From positions 744,001 to 808,000 of the forward strand of contig NZ_RPFW01000004.1 of the NCBI RefSeq assembly GCF_007827045.1: a stretch of DNA of 64,000 nt, written 5' to 3'. The stretch is from Trebonia kvetii (GTDB taxonomy: Bacteria > Actinomycetota > Actinomycetes > Streptosporangiales > Streptosporangiaceae). Within the stretch, counting starts at the first letter, position 1, and every line of letters starts with the position of its first letter. Under the pieces are notes generated by a model. That model was given only the letters and a program-made list of their open reading frames with translations. It searched no databases and was not told the DNA's origin. Shown here one piece after another: positions 42,524 to 51,306 of the stretch. Position numbers and translations under genes: made by a program.

Positions 42524-43651
42524 TTGGCCGATATCGTCAGGGAGTTCGTTGGCCTGCCGTCACCGGCGATCGGCCGGGCGGGCGCGGGCGGTCACCCCTG
42601 TCAGGGCATTTACCACCGGCCGGCCGGCCAGGCGCCCACGACGGCGTTCATCGCGTCCCACTACAACGTCGACTTCTCCGAGCACTACCTGGCCAGCTAC
42701 CTGGCCGAGCGCGGGTACGGCTTCCTCGGCTGGAACACCAGGTTCCGCGGCAACGAGGCCAACTTCCTGCTCGACCACGCGCTCGCGGAGATCGGCGTCG
42801 GTGTCCGCTGGCTGCGCGAGCAGGCCGGGGTGGAGCGGGTGGTGCTGCTCGGCAACTCGGGCGGCGGGTCGCTGATGGCCGCCTACCACTCGCAGGCCGT
42901 CGAGCCGAACGTCACGCCGGTCACCGGGATGCGGCCGCTCGCCGCCCTCGATGACCTGCCGCCTGGCGACCTGTTCGTCGCGCTCGCCGCGCACTCCGGC
43001 AGGCCCGAGGTGCTGACCGCGTGGCTTGACCCGTCGGTCACCGACGAGCGCGACCCGCTGTCGGTGGACCCCGCGCTCGACCCGTTCAACCCGGGCAACG
43101 GGCCGCCCTACAGCGCGGACTTCCAGCTCCGCTACCGCGGCGCCCAGCGGGAGCGCAATGACCGGATCACCGACTGGGCGCTCGCCGAACTGGATGCCCT
43201 GGACGGCACGAGGGCCAGGGACAAGCTGTTCCTCCTCGCCCGCAACTGGGCGGACCTGCGCATGATCGACCCCTCGATCGAGCCGTCGGACCGGCGGCCG
43301 AACTGGTGCTACCTCGGCGAGCCGGTGAAGGCCAACTACGGCGTGTTCGGCGTCGGCATGGTCAGCACGCTGCGCACCTGGCTGTCCATGTGGAGCCTGC
43401 GGACCTCGCAGTGCATCGCGGCGCCGCACCTGGCCAGGATCGCCGTGCCGTCGCTTGTCGTGCACGCCACGGCCGACGCCTGCGTGTACGACAGCGACGC
43501 CCGGCGGATCTTCGACGCGGTCGGCGCCGCCGACAAGACGCTCGAGTTCATCAAGGCGGACCACTACCTGCTTGAGCCCGACGGCGCGCGGGATCAAGCG
43601 GCCGACCTCATCGCGGCCTGGGTGGCGGACCGGTCGTTAGCGGGTTCCTGA
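42524..43651 (+). CDS. Alpha/beta hydrolase
   Basis: 375 aa from TTG 42524 (MADIVREFVGLPSP), with GCGAGG seven bases upstream; the long frame before it crosses the operator and the VOC gene. The nucleophile elbow is VLLGNSGGGSLMAAY, the oxyanion region FIASHYNVDFSEHYL, the late Asp VVHATADACVYDSDA and the His IKADHYLLEPDGARD. The cap between residues 120 and 270 is large. It probably cleaves an ester or C-C bond in the same catabolic route as the divergent VOC protein, with which it shares a 24-bp palindrome. Confidence 0.87.
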   Translation: MADIVREFVGLPSPAIGRAGAGGHPCQGIYHRPAGQAPTTAFIASHYNVDFSEHYLASYLAERGYGFLGWNTRFRGNEANFLLDHALAEIGVGVRWLREQAGVERVVLLGNSGGGSLMAAYHSQAVEPNVTPVTGMRPLAALDDLPPGDLFVALAAHSGRPEVLTAWLDPSVTDERDPLSVDPALDPFNPGNGPPYSADFQLRYRGAQRERNDRITDWALAELDALDGTRARDKLFLLARNWADLRMIDPSIEPSDRRPNWCYLGEPVKANYGVFGVGMVSTLRTWLSMWSLRTSQCIAAPHLARIAVPSLVVHATADACVYDSDARRIFDAVGAADKTLEFIKADHYLLEPDGARDQAADLIAAWVADRSLAGS

Positions 43652-43675
43652 CGGGATCCACTCCTGGTTCGCGCC

Positions 43676-43703
43676 TGTCACATCTGGACGGCCTGCCCGT
43701 GTC
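43676..43703 (+). promoter_or_regulatory. ECF41-type promoter
   Basis: TGTCACA (43676-43682) followed after 15-17 bp by cgtgtc (43698-43703). ECF41 sigma factors recognise TGTCACA with a CGTC-type -10 and usually transcribe a carboxymuconolactone decarboxylase-type gene next to their own gene, which is exactly what follows. Spacing to the start codon is 42 bp. Confidence 0.65.
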
Positions 43704-43744
43704 TTAAGTATGTGCGGAACTCGGAGCAAGGAAGGGACCCCGTT

Positions 43745-44308
43745 ATGGCGCGCATATCACTTGATCCGCCACGGACGCTCAGCTACCGGCTCGCCGCCCG
43801 GTTCAGCCGCCGCAGGTACGGCACCGTACTCGATCCGGTGGCCGCGGTGGCGCACAACGCGCCGGTCGGCCTCGCCTACGGGCTGTTCGAGCTCCAGGTG
43901 GAGCGGTGGCACAAGCTGGACCGAGGGCTGAAGGACCTGGCGGTCATGATGGCGGCCGCGACGATAGGCTGCTCGTGGTGCATGGACTTCGGCTACTGGG
44001 AGTCTGTCATGAAGCACGACGTGCCTGCCGAGAAGCTCCGCGCCGTGCCGCGCTGGCGCGATAGCGACGTCTTCACCGAGCTTGACCGGCTGGTGCTCGA
44101 ATACGCCGAGGCGATGACGGCCACCCCGCCGAGCGTCACCGACGAGATGGCGGCCCGGCTGCGCGGTCACCTCGGCGACGCGCGGCTTATCGAGCTGACC
44201 GCGATCGTGGCGGTGGAGAACCTGCGGTCCCGGATCAACGCCGCGCTCGGGCTCACGTCGCAGGGCTTCAAGGACCGGTGCGAGATCGCGGCGGGCGCCA
44301 GTGCCTGA
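43745..44308 (+). CDS. Carboxymuconolactone decarboxylase family protein (ECF41 partner)
   Basis: 187 aa, with ribosome site aaggaaggg and start MARISLDP. AhpD-like fold with IGCSWCMDFGYW (C-x-x-C) near residue 80. It is the classic COE (carboxymuconolactone decarboxylase, oxidoreductase or epimerase) partner gene of ECF41 sigma factors. It overlaps the sigma gene by 8 bp and is preceded by an ECF41-type promoter. It may reduce a peroxide or disulfide; the physiological substrate is unknown. Confidence 0.88.
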   Translation: MARISLDPPRTLSYRLAARFSRRRYGTVLDPVAAVAHNAPVGLAYGLFELQVERWHKLDRGLKDLAVMMAAATIGCSWCMDFGYWESVMKHDVPAEKLRAVPRWRDSDVFTELDRLVLEYAEAMTATPPSVTDEMAARLRGHLGDARLIELTAIVAVENLRSRINAALGLTSQGFKDRCEIAAGASA

Positions 44309-45242
44309 CGGCAGCGACCCGCCTGACGCGAGCGACGACCCTGGCATCAGAGACGCGGAGGTCTTCGAGGCGCACCGGGACCTCATGTTCGCGGTGGCCT
44401 ATCGGATGCTCGGCACGATCACCGACGCCGAGGACGCGGTACAGGACGCCTGGCTGCGCTGGTCGGCGGCGCCGCGCTCGCAGGTCGCTGACCCGGGAGC
44501 CTACCTGGCCAGGATCGCCGTCAACACCGCGCTCAACCGGCTGCGCGCGGCGCGGGCGCGCCGTGAGGCCTATGTCGGCCCGTGGTTGCCTGAGCCCCTG
44601 CTCACCGAGACGGGACCAGATCCCGCCGACCGGGCGGAGCTGGCGGAGTCGGTGTCGATGGCCATGCTGGTGGTGCTCGAGTCGCTGTCGCCGGACGAGC
44701 GCGCCGTCTTCGTGCTGCGTGAGGTGTTCGGGTTCTCCCACGCCGAGATCGGCGCCACGCTCGGTAAGCCGGATGCGGCCGTGCGGCAACTCGCCCACCG
44801 GGCGCGCGAGCACGTCCAGGCGCGCAGGCCGCGGTTCGACGTGGACTGGAATCAGCAGCGTGAGGTCACCGACCGGTTCCTCGCCGCCGCCGCGGGCGGT
44901 GACATCGAGGGCCTGGTGTCGGTGCTCGCGCCCAGCGTGACGCTGCTCAGCGACGGTGGCGGCAAGGCGAAGGCGGCGCTGCGGCCGATCACCGGCCCGG
45001 CCAAGGTGGCGCGGTTCATCGCGGGCATTGCCACCCGGCCGTACATGGGTACCGACATCTCGGCCATGAGCATCGACGCGGCCGAGATCAACGGCGCCCC
45101 CGGCACGTTGATCTCGGCCGGCGGCCGTCCGATCGCCGTTCTGACGATGGCCGTCGCCGACGGTCGCATCACCGCGATCCAGCTGCTCGCCAACCCCGAC
45201 AAGCTGGGCGCGATCGCCAGCGGCCGCACGCTGCTCAGGTAA
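44301..45242 (+). CDS. ECF41 (SigJ-like) RNA polymerase sigma factor
   Basis: 313 aa, GTG start inside the previous gene. Sigma-2 is FEAHRDLMFAVAYRMLGTITDAEDAVQDAW; the linker has YVGPWLPEPL, an ECF41 hallmark; sigma-4 is LSPDERAVFVLREVFGFSHAEIG. The C-terminal 110 residues form a SnoaL/NTF2-like domain with the ECF41 signatures DGGGK and NPDKL, which modulate activity in place of an anti-sigma factor. Autoregulation through the TGTCACA promoter upstream of the partner gene is expected. Confidence 0.93.
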   Translation: MPDGSDPPDASDDPGIRDAEVFEAHRDLMFAVAYRMLGTITDAEDAVQDAWLRWSAAPRSQVADPGAYLARIAVNTALNRLRAARARREAYVGPWLPEPLLTETGPDPADRAELAESVSMAMLVVLESLSPDERAVFVLREVFGFSHAEIGATLGKPDAAVRQLAHRAREHVQARRPRFDVDWNQQREVTDRFLAAAAGGDIEGLVSVLAPSVTLLSDGGGKAKAALRPITGPAKVARFIAGIATRPYMGTDISAMSIDAAEINGAPGTLISAGGRPIAVLTMAVADGRITAIQLLANPDKLGAIASGRTLLR

Positions 45243-45249
45243 TCGCGTG

Positions 45250-45615
45250 TCAGCGCTCGGCGTTCAGCGTGCGATGCGGGAAGCGGTGCACCTCCTGCGG
45301 CCAGCCGACCGCGACCGCGATCCTGCCTGCCCAGTACCGCGCCTGGGCATCGTCGGGCACATCGACAACCGCGAAGCCGCCAAGGTGCTCCTTGGTCTCG
45401 GTGAACGGCCCGTCGGTGAAGACGGGCGAACCGCTGGCCGGGTCGACGCTGCAGATGGCGGTCGACGCGTCGAGCCCGCCGTCGCTGAAGACGAAGACGC
45501 CGGCGGCCGTCATCTCCTCGATCACGGCCCGCCCGGACGCGCCCCTCTCGCGCAGATCCTCCAGCGTGAGTTCGGGCACCCACTCGTCGTTGAAGGCGAT
45601 CAGGTACAGCGCCAT
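45250..45615 (-). CDS. YciI-like (YCII-related) protein
   Basis: 121 aa with a GAGGAG ribosome site. Family phrases: MALYLIAFND at the start and FTDGPFTETKEHLGGFAVVDV in the middle, with a conserved His/Asp pair typical of the dimeric alpha+beta YCII fold. The function is unknown. In actinobacteria such genes often lie beside ECF41 or ECF42 sigma genes; here the ends of the two genes are 7 bp apart and convergent. Confidence 0.87.
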   Translation of the reverse strand: MALYLIAFNDEWVPELTLEDLRERGASGRAVIEEMTAAGVFVFSDGGLDASTAICSVDPASGSPVFTDGPFTETKEHLGGFAVVDVPDDAQARYWAGRIAVAVGWPQEVHRFPHRTLNAER

Positions 45616-45679
45616 CTCATGCTCCTCTGCTCACGGGCAGCCCGGACGACTGCCCCTCATCATCGCTACGAACGCGCTC

Positions 45680-45694
45680 GTGTCGATTCGACAC
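45680..45694. promoter_or_regulatory. 15-bp palindrome upstream of the YciI-like gene
   Basis: gtgtcga-t-tcgacac, perfect arms of 7 bp, 65 bp before the YciI start and 44 bp beyond the stop of the SDR gene. Possible operator; the protein that binds it is unknown. Confidence 0.35.
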
Positions 45695-45737
45695 CCAGGC
45701 CTGCCCGCTCGTGACATCGCCTCCAGGATCTGCGGCG

Positions 45738-46517
45738 CTACTTGACGCCGATGCCCCCGTCGGAGTGCACGATCGTGCCGGTGATGCCGCGCGCCCGGTC
45801 TGAGGCGAGGAACATGTAGCTGCCGGCGTGATCCGCGCCGGTGAGCGCGACCCGCAGCGGCGTGCGGTCGCGCAGCTCCTGTTCGCGGCCGGGTGCCGAG
45901 CCGAGCACCTGATCCGACATTCCCAGGCTTCGCGGGCCGGTCAGCTCGGTGCCGAGCGTGCCGCCGGGCGCAACGCCGTTGACACGGACGTCCGGCGCGA
46001 GCTCGTGCGCGAGCGAGATCACGCAGCCGCGGACCGCGAACTTGGACGCCACGTACAGGATCCCGCCGCGGCCGGGGTAGAAGCCGGACGTCGAGACCGT
46101 GAGCACGACAGACCCGCCGGACTTGCGCAGCTCGGGCAGCGCCGCGCGCACGCTGACCAGGTGGCTCTTGACGTTGACCGCGAAGATCTCGTCGAACGCC
46201 GCGTCGAGCTGGTCGTCGTCGATATCGGACAGGCCGCGGTAGAAGTCGAAGATCCCGACGCAGTTCACCAGCACGTCAAGGCCGCCGAACGCGCCGGTGA
46301 CCGCCGCCACGGCGGCCCGGCTGTCGGCCATCGACGTGGCGTCACCGCGGCTGACCAGGCAGTCAGGCGCCTCCGCCGCCAGCTGGTCCGCCTTGTCCCG
46401 CGACACTTCAAGCGCCGCGACCCGGGCGCCCTCCCGGCTGAACTCGGTCACGACCGCGCGGCCGATCCCGGAGCCCGCGCCCACGACGAGCGCGCGCTTG
46501 CCGTCGAGCCAGCCCAT
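45738..46517 (-). CDS. cis-Dihydrodiol dehydrogenase-type SDR
   Basis: 259 aa. NAD motif GAGSGIGRAVV at residues 13-23, NCVGIFD for NNAG, catalytic Ser in LTVSTSGFYP, and YVASK. The start MGWLDGKRALVVG and the overall pattern match BphB/HcaB-type 2,3-dihydroxy-2,3-dihydro-arene dehydrogenases, which re-aromatise the cis-diol made by a ring-hydroxylating dioxygenase to a catechol. Its place as the last gene after the dioxygenase subunits supports this. The start overlaps the 77-aa gene by one base. Confidence 0.88.
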   Translation of the reverse strand: MGWLDGKRALVVGAGSGIGRAVVTEFSREGARVAALEVSRDKADQLAAEAPDCLVSRGDATSMADSRAAVAAVTGAFGGLDVLVNCVGIFDFYRGLSDIDDDQLDAAFDEIFAVNVKSHLVSVRAALPELRKSGGSVVLTVSTSGFYPGRGGILYVASKFAVRGCVISLAHELAPDVRVNGVAPGGTLGTELTGPRSLGMSDQVLGSAPGREQELRDRTPLRVALTGADHAGSYMFLASDRARGITGTIVHSDGGIGVK

Positions 46518-46750
46518 CAGTCCTCACCCTCCGGCCCGTGCGGCGTCCTGAGCAACGCCGTGAACAGCTCGTGGCCCTGCCAGGTCAGCGCCTCGAGTTC
46601 GAGCGGGCAGAGCATGATCTGGCGGCCAGAACTCGGCACGAAGATGCGCAGCCGCATGCCGTTACGCGTCCGCACCGGCTCCACCACGACCTCGGTGAAC
46701 TCGTTGCCCAGCCGGATGGACGCCGCACCCGTTCGGTGGACTTCTGTCAT
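46517..46750 (-). CDS. Small protein of the dioxygenase operon
   Basis: 77 aa starting MTEVHRTGAAS; overlaps the beta-subunit stop (ATGA) and the SDR start (TGATG). No catalytic motif; beta-rich, with NEFTEVVVEPVRTRNGMRLR and a C-terminal WQGHELFTALLRTPHG. Short proteins of this type occur between ring-hydroxylating dioxygenase subunits and the cis-diol dehydrogenase in actinobacterial and proteobacterial clusters, sometimes labelled dihydrodiol dehydrogenase by position only. The role is unknown; a chaperone or electron-transfer accessory is possible. Confidence 0.7.
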   Translation of the reverse strand: MTEVHRTGAASIRLGNEFTEVVVEPVRTRNGMRLRIFVPSSGRQIMLCPLELEALTWQGHELFTALLRTPHGPEGED

Positions 46751-47280
46751 AGGAAAACCGCCAGGTTCTGGGTGCGCAGCACCGCCTCGTCCACCAGGAT
46801 CTCCCGTCTGGCGAGCCGCAGCCCGCCGGCGGTCTCCCGCAGCACGTCGGTGCGGCCGGCCGAGACCAGGTCGGCCTCGCGGGTGTCGCCCCTGCTGCGG
46901 AACAGCAGCACGGCCGACTCGACGCGCAGCTCCGTGTCGCCGCGGGCGAAGGTCCGCACGTTGGTGACGAAGTGCCTGGTGCGCGACGGCGGGTCCTCGG
47001 TCCACGCGTGGTCGGTGGCCAGCCGCTCCACCCGCTTGCGCAGCGCGTACATGTCCTCGTCGAAGTGACCCATGTCGGAAAGCGTGTCGAAGCCGGCCCC
47101 GCGGGCGGTCGTCACCCGGACGGGCATCAGGTAGCGGATGTCCTCGCACAGCAGGCCGAGCCAGCCGGCGTAGTCGGCCGCGTCAAGCAGCGCGGCCTCC
47201 TCGACGAGGAACTGGTGCGCCGCCTGGTGCGCGGTGTCGGAGTAGGGGAGCGGCAGCGGCTTGCCAGTCTGGGCGGTCAT
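46747..47280 (-). CDS. Aromatic-ring-hydroxylating dioxygenase, beta subunit
   Basis: 177 aa NTF2-like beta subunit: HQFLVEEAALLDAADYAGWLG and YLMPVRVTTARG at the N-terminus, SRTRHFVTNVR and DVLRETAGGLRLARREI toward the end, all typical. It supports assembly of the alpha3beta3 oxygenase. The start MTAQTGKPL lies in ATGA overlap with the alpha-subunit stop. Confidence 0.92.
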   Translation of the reverse strand: MTAQTGKPLPLPYSDTAHQAAHQFLVEEAALLDAADYAGWLGLLCEDIRYLMPVRVTTARGAGFDTLSDMGHFDEDMYALRKRVERLATDHAWTEDPPSRTRHFVTNVRTFARGDTELRVESAVLLFRSRGDTREADLVSAGRTDVLRETAGGLRLARREILVDEAVLRTQNLAVFL

Positions 47281-48662
47281 CGCACGCCGCCCATGTCGGT
47301 GCGCGCGCCTGCCGGGGCAGCGCTGACCGCGGGCTCGCGCTCGAGGTGATCGGTCCACTGGCGCAGCCAGTGCCGCTGGTTGAACTCGCCGAACCCCTGG
47401 TAGGCGACGCCAGGGCCAGCGAACGCGGCGAGCGGTGGCTTGATCGGCTGGCCGGCCGAGGTGAGGCCCATCCGGCTGTTCAGGTTGAGCCGCCGCGCCA
47501 TCGAGCCCGCCGCCATCTCGGTGATGGAGACCCAGTTCTCCACGTCGTCCTGCTCGAACATGCCGGAGCTGCCGAAGCACATCAGGTAGGCCTTATAGGA
47601 GTTGCGCTTGAACTCCTCGGGCGCCGCGGCGTCGACGGCGAACCAGGACAGCACCTCGGTCTCTCGCTCGCTGACCGGCTGCCACTGGCGCAGCGAGATG
47701 AACGGGGCGACGGTGCCGTCGGCGTCGATCTGCGGCCAGTTGTGCACCAGGCTCAGGTTGGGGAACAGCGTCGCCGCCGACACCATGAAGCCGCTGTCCT
47801 CCACGAGCGCCCGTTGCCGGGCCGACCATGATTCGGCCATGCCGCCGATCATCGCGTCCGGGTAGCCGACGTAGCGCAGCTGGCCGGCGAAGTCGCCGCC
47901 TGGCGGCAGCTTGTAGGTGGTGCCCGCGCCTGGGCCCGCCACGTAGAGCGCGCCCTCCTTGCGCTTGCTCGCCTTCGGCTCGCGGAACAGCCCGATGTCC
48001 ACCACGCTGGCGTGGGTGTGCGGCGTGTGGTAGCTGTCGCCCGCGAAGTTCTCCGCGCCGATCTTCCAGTTCGCCTTGATCCGCCAGCGCTGCGGGCCGC
48101 GCAGCTCGATGCCCGCCGGGCTCTGCCGGGTGTAGAAGTCGAGGTAGAAGGCGAAGTCCCCGAGGTAGTCGCGCAGCGGCGGCGCACCGGGATCGAGGCT
48201 GATGAAGATCAGGCCGTTGTGGATGTCCATGGACGGGGCGGACAGCAGGGACTGGTCCTGCCGCGGGAAGCCGTCTTCGCCGCCGTAGGCCTCGGCGTGG
48301 AACGGCAGGCCGGCCAGCCGGCCGTCGTTGCGGTACGTCCAGGCGTGGTAGGGACACCGGAAGTGCGAGGCGTTGCCCATCTCGGCGCGGCACACCTGCA
48401 TGCCGCGGTGCAGGCACATGTTGAACATGACCCGGACCGTGCCCGACTCGTCCCTGGCCACGATGAACGAGTCGGCGAGCACCCTGCGGACCACGTAGTC
48501 GCCTGGCTCGGGTATCTCCGACTCGTGCGCGAGGAACACCCAAGACCTGGCGAACAGCCGGTCCCGTTCGGCGGCGAAGATCTCCGGGTCGCCGTAGACG
48601 TGCGCGGGGATCATGCCGCGCCGCACGTCAGCGAGCACGCCGGCCAGGTCGGTAAAATTCAT
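47277..48662 (-). CDS. Aromatic-ring-hydroxylating dioxygenase, alpha subunit
   Basis: 461 aa catalytic subunit. Rieske [2Fe-2S] ligands C83-x-H85 (MCLHRG) and C103-x-x-H106 (CPYHAW). Bridging Asp209 and mononuclear iron ligands His212 and His217 in GDSYHTPHTH; the third carboxylate is likely in DDVENW. It adds O2 to an aromatic ring as a cis-diol, using electrons from a ferredoxin and reductase that are not encoded here. The substrate is not readable; the set resembles phenylpropionate, biphenyl and benzoate-type dioxygenases. It is the first gene of a leftward four-gene operon. Confidence 0.94.
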   Translation of the reverse strand: MNFTDLAGVLADVRRGMIPAHVYGDPEIFAAERDRLFARSWVFLAHESEIPEPGDYVVRRVLADSFIVARDESGTVRVMFNMCLHRGMQVCRAEMGNASHFRCPYHAWTYRNDGRLAGLPFHAEAYGGEDGFPRQDQSLLSAPSMDIHNGLIFISLDPGAPPLRDYLGDFAFYLDFYTRQSPAGIELRGPQRWRIKANWKIGAENFAGDSYHTPHTHASVVDIGLFREPKASKRKEGALYVAGPGAGTTYKLPPGGDFAGQLRYVGYPDAMIGGMAESWSARQRALVEDSGFMVSAATLFPNLSLVHNWPQIDADGTVAPFISLRQWQPVSERETEVLSWFAVDAAAPEEFKRNSYKAYLMCFGSSGMFEQDDVENWVSITEMAAGSMARRLNLNSRMGLTSAGQPIKPPLAAFAGPGVAYQGFGEFNQRHWLRQWTDHLEREPAVSAAPAGARTDMGGVR

Positions 48663-48679
48663 GCGGGAAGTCTGTCCTA

Positions 48680-48694
48680 CAGAAGTCGTTTCTG
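48680..48694. promoter_or_regulatory. 15-bp palindrome in the divergent dioxygenase/ligase promoter
   Basis: cagaa-gtcgt-ttctg lies centrally in the 47-bp gap between the dioxygenase alpha subunit and the acyl-CoA ligase. With so little space, the two promoters must overlap, and one regulator could control both operons. The TetR at 51686-52378 is a candidate. Confidence 0.5.
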
Positions 48695-48709
48695 CAACGA
48701 TACGTCCTT

Positions 48710-50299
48710 ATGCAGAGCTTCATCCACGTTCTCGACTGGCGCGCGAACGTGCACCCGCAGGTGACCGCGCTCGCCGACGACAGGGGAGCCGTCTATGACT
48801 ACGCGCGGCTGCGTGCCGAGGTGGAGCGCCTGGCGGGTGGCTGGGCCGGCCTTGGCGCGGCCCCGGGGAACGTGGTCGCGATCCTCGCGAAGAACAGCGC
48901 CGATTTCCTGGTGCACGCCTTCGCGGTGATGCGCGCGGGCGCCACGCCCGCGTTCGTCAACTGGCGGCTGTCGGCCCGCGAGCTCACCGAGGTGCTCGAC
49001 CTGGTCAAGCCGGTCGCGATCGCGGCCGACGCCGAGTTCGCCGGCCTCGCCGACGCGGCCTGGCCTGCCGCTAGGTCCGCGGGAGAGGCGCCGGACCGTG
49101 CGATCATCGGCGGCGGGCCGGTGCCGCCCGGGTGGCGTGACGGCGCGGCGCTGGCCGGGCCAGTTCCGCCCCGGCCCGCGCTGACCGGCGACACCGTGCT
49201 GGCTCTCGTGCACACCAGCGGGACCACCGGACGGGCCAAGGCGATACCGCTGCGGCACGGCGCGCTGATGGCGAGCCTCGCCGACTTCGCCATCGAGATC
49301 GGTGACCAGGTCGCCGGGTCGCATCACCTGCAGATCCTGCCGCTGTTTCACCTGGGCGGCTTCGGGCAGTGTCTGCAGGCGCTGCTCACCGCGGGAACGG
49401 TGCACATCCACACGGCGTTCGACCCCGCGGCGGCCATCGACGCCATCGAGGCGGACAGGATCGAGTTCTTCACCGCGGGGCCTTCGCTTATCGACATGCT
49501 CGTCGCGGAGGTCCGCCGCCGCGACGCGGCCGACCTGTCCAGCCTGCGCGAGATCGCCTACGGCACGGCGCCGATCACCCCGTCCCTGCTGACCGCCGCG
49601 GTCGAGACATTCGGCTGCCGTTTCCGGCAGATCTACGGCAACACCGAGAGCCAGTCCATGATCAGCCTGCTCGCCCCCGCCGATCACCAGCCGGGCCATC
49701 CGCGGCTGGGCAGCGCTGGCAAGGTCTCATTCGGCTGGGAGGTGCGCGTCGTCGATCCTGACGGCCGCGACCTGCCGCCGGAGACACCGGGTGAGCTGCT
49801 CATCCGCGGCGAGTGCCTGTTCTCCGGATACTGGCGCGACGCCGACGCGACAGCCGCGGCCTTCGCCGACGGCGGCTGGTACCGCACCGGCGATATCGTC
49901 CGGCTGACGGCGGACGGCTATCTCTACATACTCGACCGGGCCAAGGACATGATCATCAGCGGCGGCGAGAACATCTATCCCGCCGAGGTCGAGGCCGTGC
50001 TCGCCGCCCACCCGGCGGTCGCCGACGTGGCGGTGGTCGGGCGGCCGGACGCCAGGTGGGGCGAGGCCGTGCACGCGGTGATCATCCCGCGGGCCGGTCA
50101 GGCGGACGCCCTGTCGGACGCCGGGATCATCGGCTGGTGCCGGGAGCGGCTCGCGCACTTCAAGTGCCCCAAGAGCGTCGAATTCGCCGACTCGTTCCCG
50201 CGCACCAGCACCGGCAAGGTGCTCAAGCGAGAGCTGCGGGCTCAGCTGGCGCGACAGGAAATGAGGGGGCCAGAGAAGATGGGAGAGGCGCGTCCATGA
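48710..50299 (+). CDS. AMP-binding acyl-CoA synthetase
   Basis: 529 aa ANL ligase, paralogue of the one at 40347-41840 (MQSFIHVLDWRANVHPQ against MLSLVHVLEWRAAVQPD). P-loop VHTSGTTGRAKAIPLRH, IYGNTESQSM, YRTGDIV, DRAKDMIISGGENIYPAEVE, and Lys in TSTGKVLKREL. It probably activates the acid that enters or leaves the dioxygenase route. The stop overlaps the LLM gene start (ATGA). Confidence 0.92.
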   Translation: MQSFIHVLDWRANVHPQVTALADDRGAVYDYARLRAEVERLAGGWAGLGAAPGNVVAILAKNSADFLVHAFAVMRAGATPAFVNWRLSARELTEVLDLVKPVAIAADAEFAGLADAAWPAARSAGEAPDRAIIGGGPVPPGWRDGAALAGPVPPRPALTGDTVLALVHTSGTTGRAKAIPLRHGALMASLADFAIEIGDQVAGSHHLQILPLFHLGGFGQCLQALLTAGTVHIHTAFDPAAAIDAIEADRIEFFTAGPSLIDMLVAEVRRRDAADLSSLREIAYGTAPITPSLLTAAVETFGCRFRQIYGNTESQSMISLLAPADHQPGHPRLGSAGKVSFGWEVRVVDPDGRDLPPETPGELLIRGECLFSGYWRDADATAAAFADGGWYRTGDIVRLTADGYLYILDRAKDMIISGGENIYPAEVEAVLAAHPAVADVAVVGRPDARWGEAVHAVIIPRAGQADALSDAGIIGWCRERLAHFKCPKSVEFADSFPRTSTGKVLKRELRAQLARQEMRGPEKMGEARP

Positions 50300-51306
50300 C
50301 CATGCCCCTGGGCCTGTCAATCGCCTCGCACAGCGGGCTGCCGCCCGCCGGGGTCGGCGCGGTGGCGCAGGCCGCGGAACTGGCCGGCTTCGGCGCGGTG
50401 TTCGTCGCGGAGGGGCACGGTGACGCGCTCGCGCTGTGCCACCCGGTGGCGGCCGCGACGCGGCAGGTCCGGATCGGGACCGCGATCACCAACGCCGCGC
50501 TGCGCCCGCCCGTGCTTGCCGCCAAGACCGCGGCGCAGCTCGACCACGCGAGCGGCGGCCGCCTCGTCCTCGGCCTCGGCGTGGCGAACACGGTGATGAA
50601 CGCGCGCTTCGGCATCGAGCCGTTCCCGCCGCTGACGATGATCGAGGAATACACGGCTGTGGTCCGCTCGGTACTCGGCGGCAGTACGGGCGGGTACCGG
50701 GGCCGGGTCTTCCGGGCGGGCATGGTTCCCCTTGACAGCCCGCCGGTGCGCGCCGACCTGCCCGTCTACCTGGCCGCGCTCGGGCCGCGGATGCTCGAGC
50801 TGGCAGGCCGGATCGCCGACGGCGTGATACTCAACCTCATGACGCCGGCCCAGGCGGGCGAGGCGGCGCGGACCGTCCGCGCGGCGGCGCTGGCCGCCGG
50901 GCGTGACCCGGCGTCGGTCGAGGTCGCCTGCGTCGTGCACTGCCGCGTCGCCGACGACGGTGCCGATGGCAGGGCCGCGGCCGCGGCGGCGGCGCGGGGC
51001 ATCGTGCCAAGCTACGTGCTGCATCCCGCGGCGCCGCGGCTGTTCGGCGAGCTTGACGGCGGCCCGAGCCTGCGGGCTGCCCGCGAGCGGGTGCTCGCGG
51101 GTGACCGCGCGGGCGCCGCCGCCCTGGTGCCGCAGCAGGTCGCCGACGGGTTCGTGGCGCACGGCAGCGCGGATGAGGTCCTGGAACGGGTCGCGCAGTA
51201 CCAGGCGGCGGGCGTCGACCTGCCGGTCCTGTTCCCGGTGCCCGCGGGCGGCGACTGGGGATACGAGAAGACGATCGCCGCGTTGGCAGGAAAGGTGCTG
51301 CGATGA
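50296..51306 (+). CDS. LLM class flavin-dependent oxidoreductase
   Basis: 336 aa luciferase-like protein, more distant from the two at 9 and 15 kb. VFVAEGHGDALALCHPVAAA, VRIGTAITNAALRPP and DHASGGRLVLGLGVAN are core motifs; ALGPRMLELAGRIADGVILN follows the substrate loop. It resembles F420-dependent methylene-H4MPT reductase-like and glucose-6-phosphate dehydrogenase-like groups. In the operon it may reduce or oxygenate an intermediate. Coupled by ATGA overlaps to both neighbours. Confidence 0.87.
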   Translation: MTMPLGLSIASHSGLPPAGVGAVAQAAELAGFGAVFVAEGHGDALALCHPVAAATRQVRIGTAITNAALRPPVLAAKTAAQLDHASGGRLVLGLGVANTVMNARFGIEPFPPLTMIEEYTAVVRSVLGGSTGGYRGRVFRAGMVPLDSPPVRADLPVYLAALGPRMLELAGRIADGVILNLMTPAQAGEAARTVRAAALAAGRDPASVEVACVVHCRVADDGADGRAAAAAAARGIVPSYVLHPAAPRLFGELDGGPSLRAARERVLAGDRAGAAALVPQQVADGFVAHGSADEVLERVAQYQAAGVDLPVLFPVPAGGDWGYEKTIAALAGKVLR

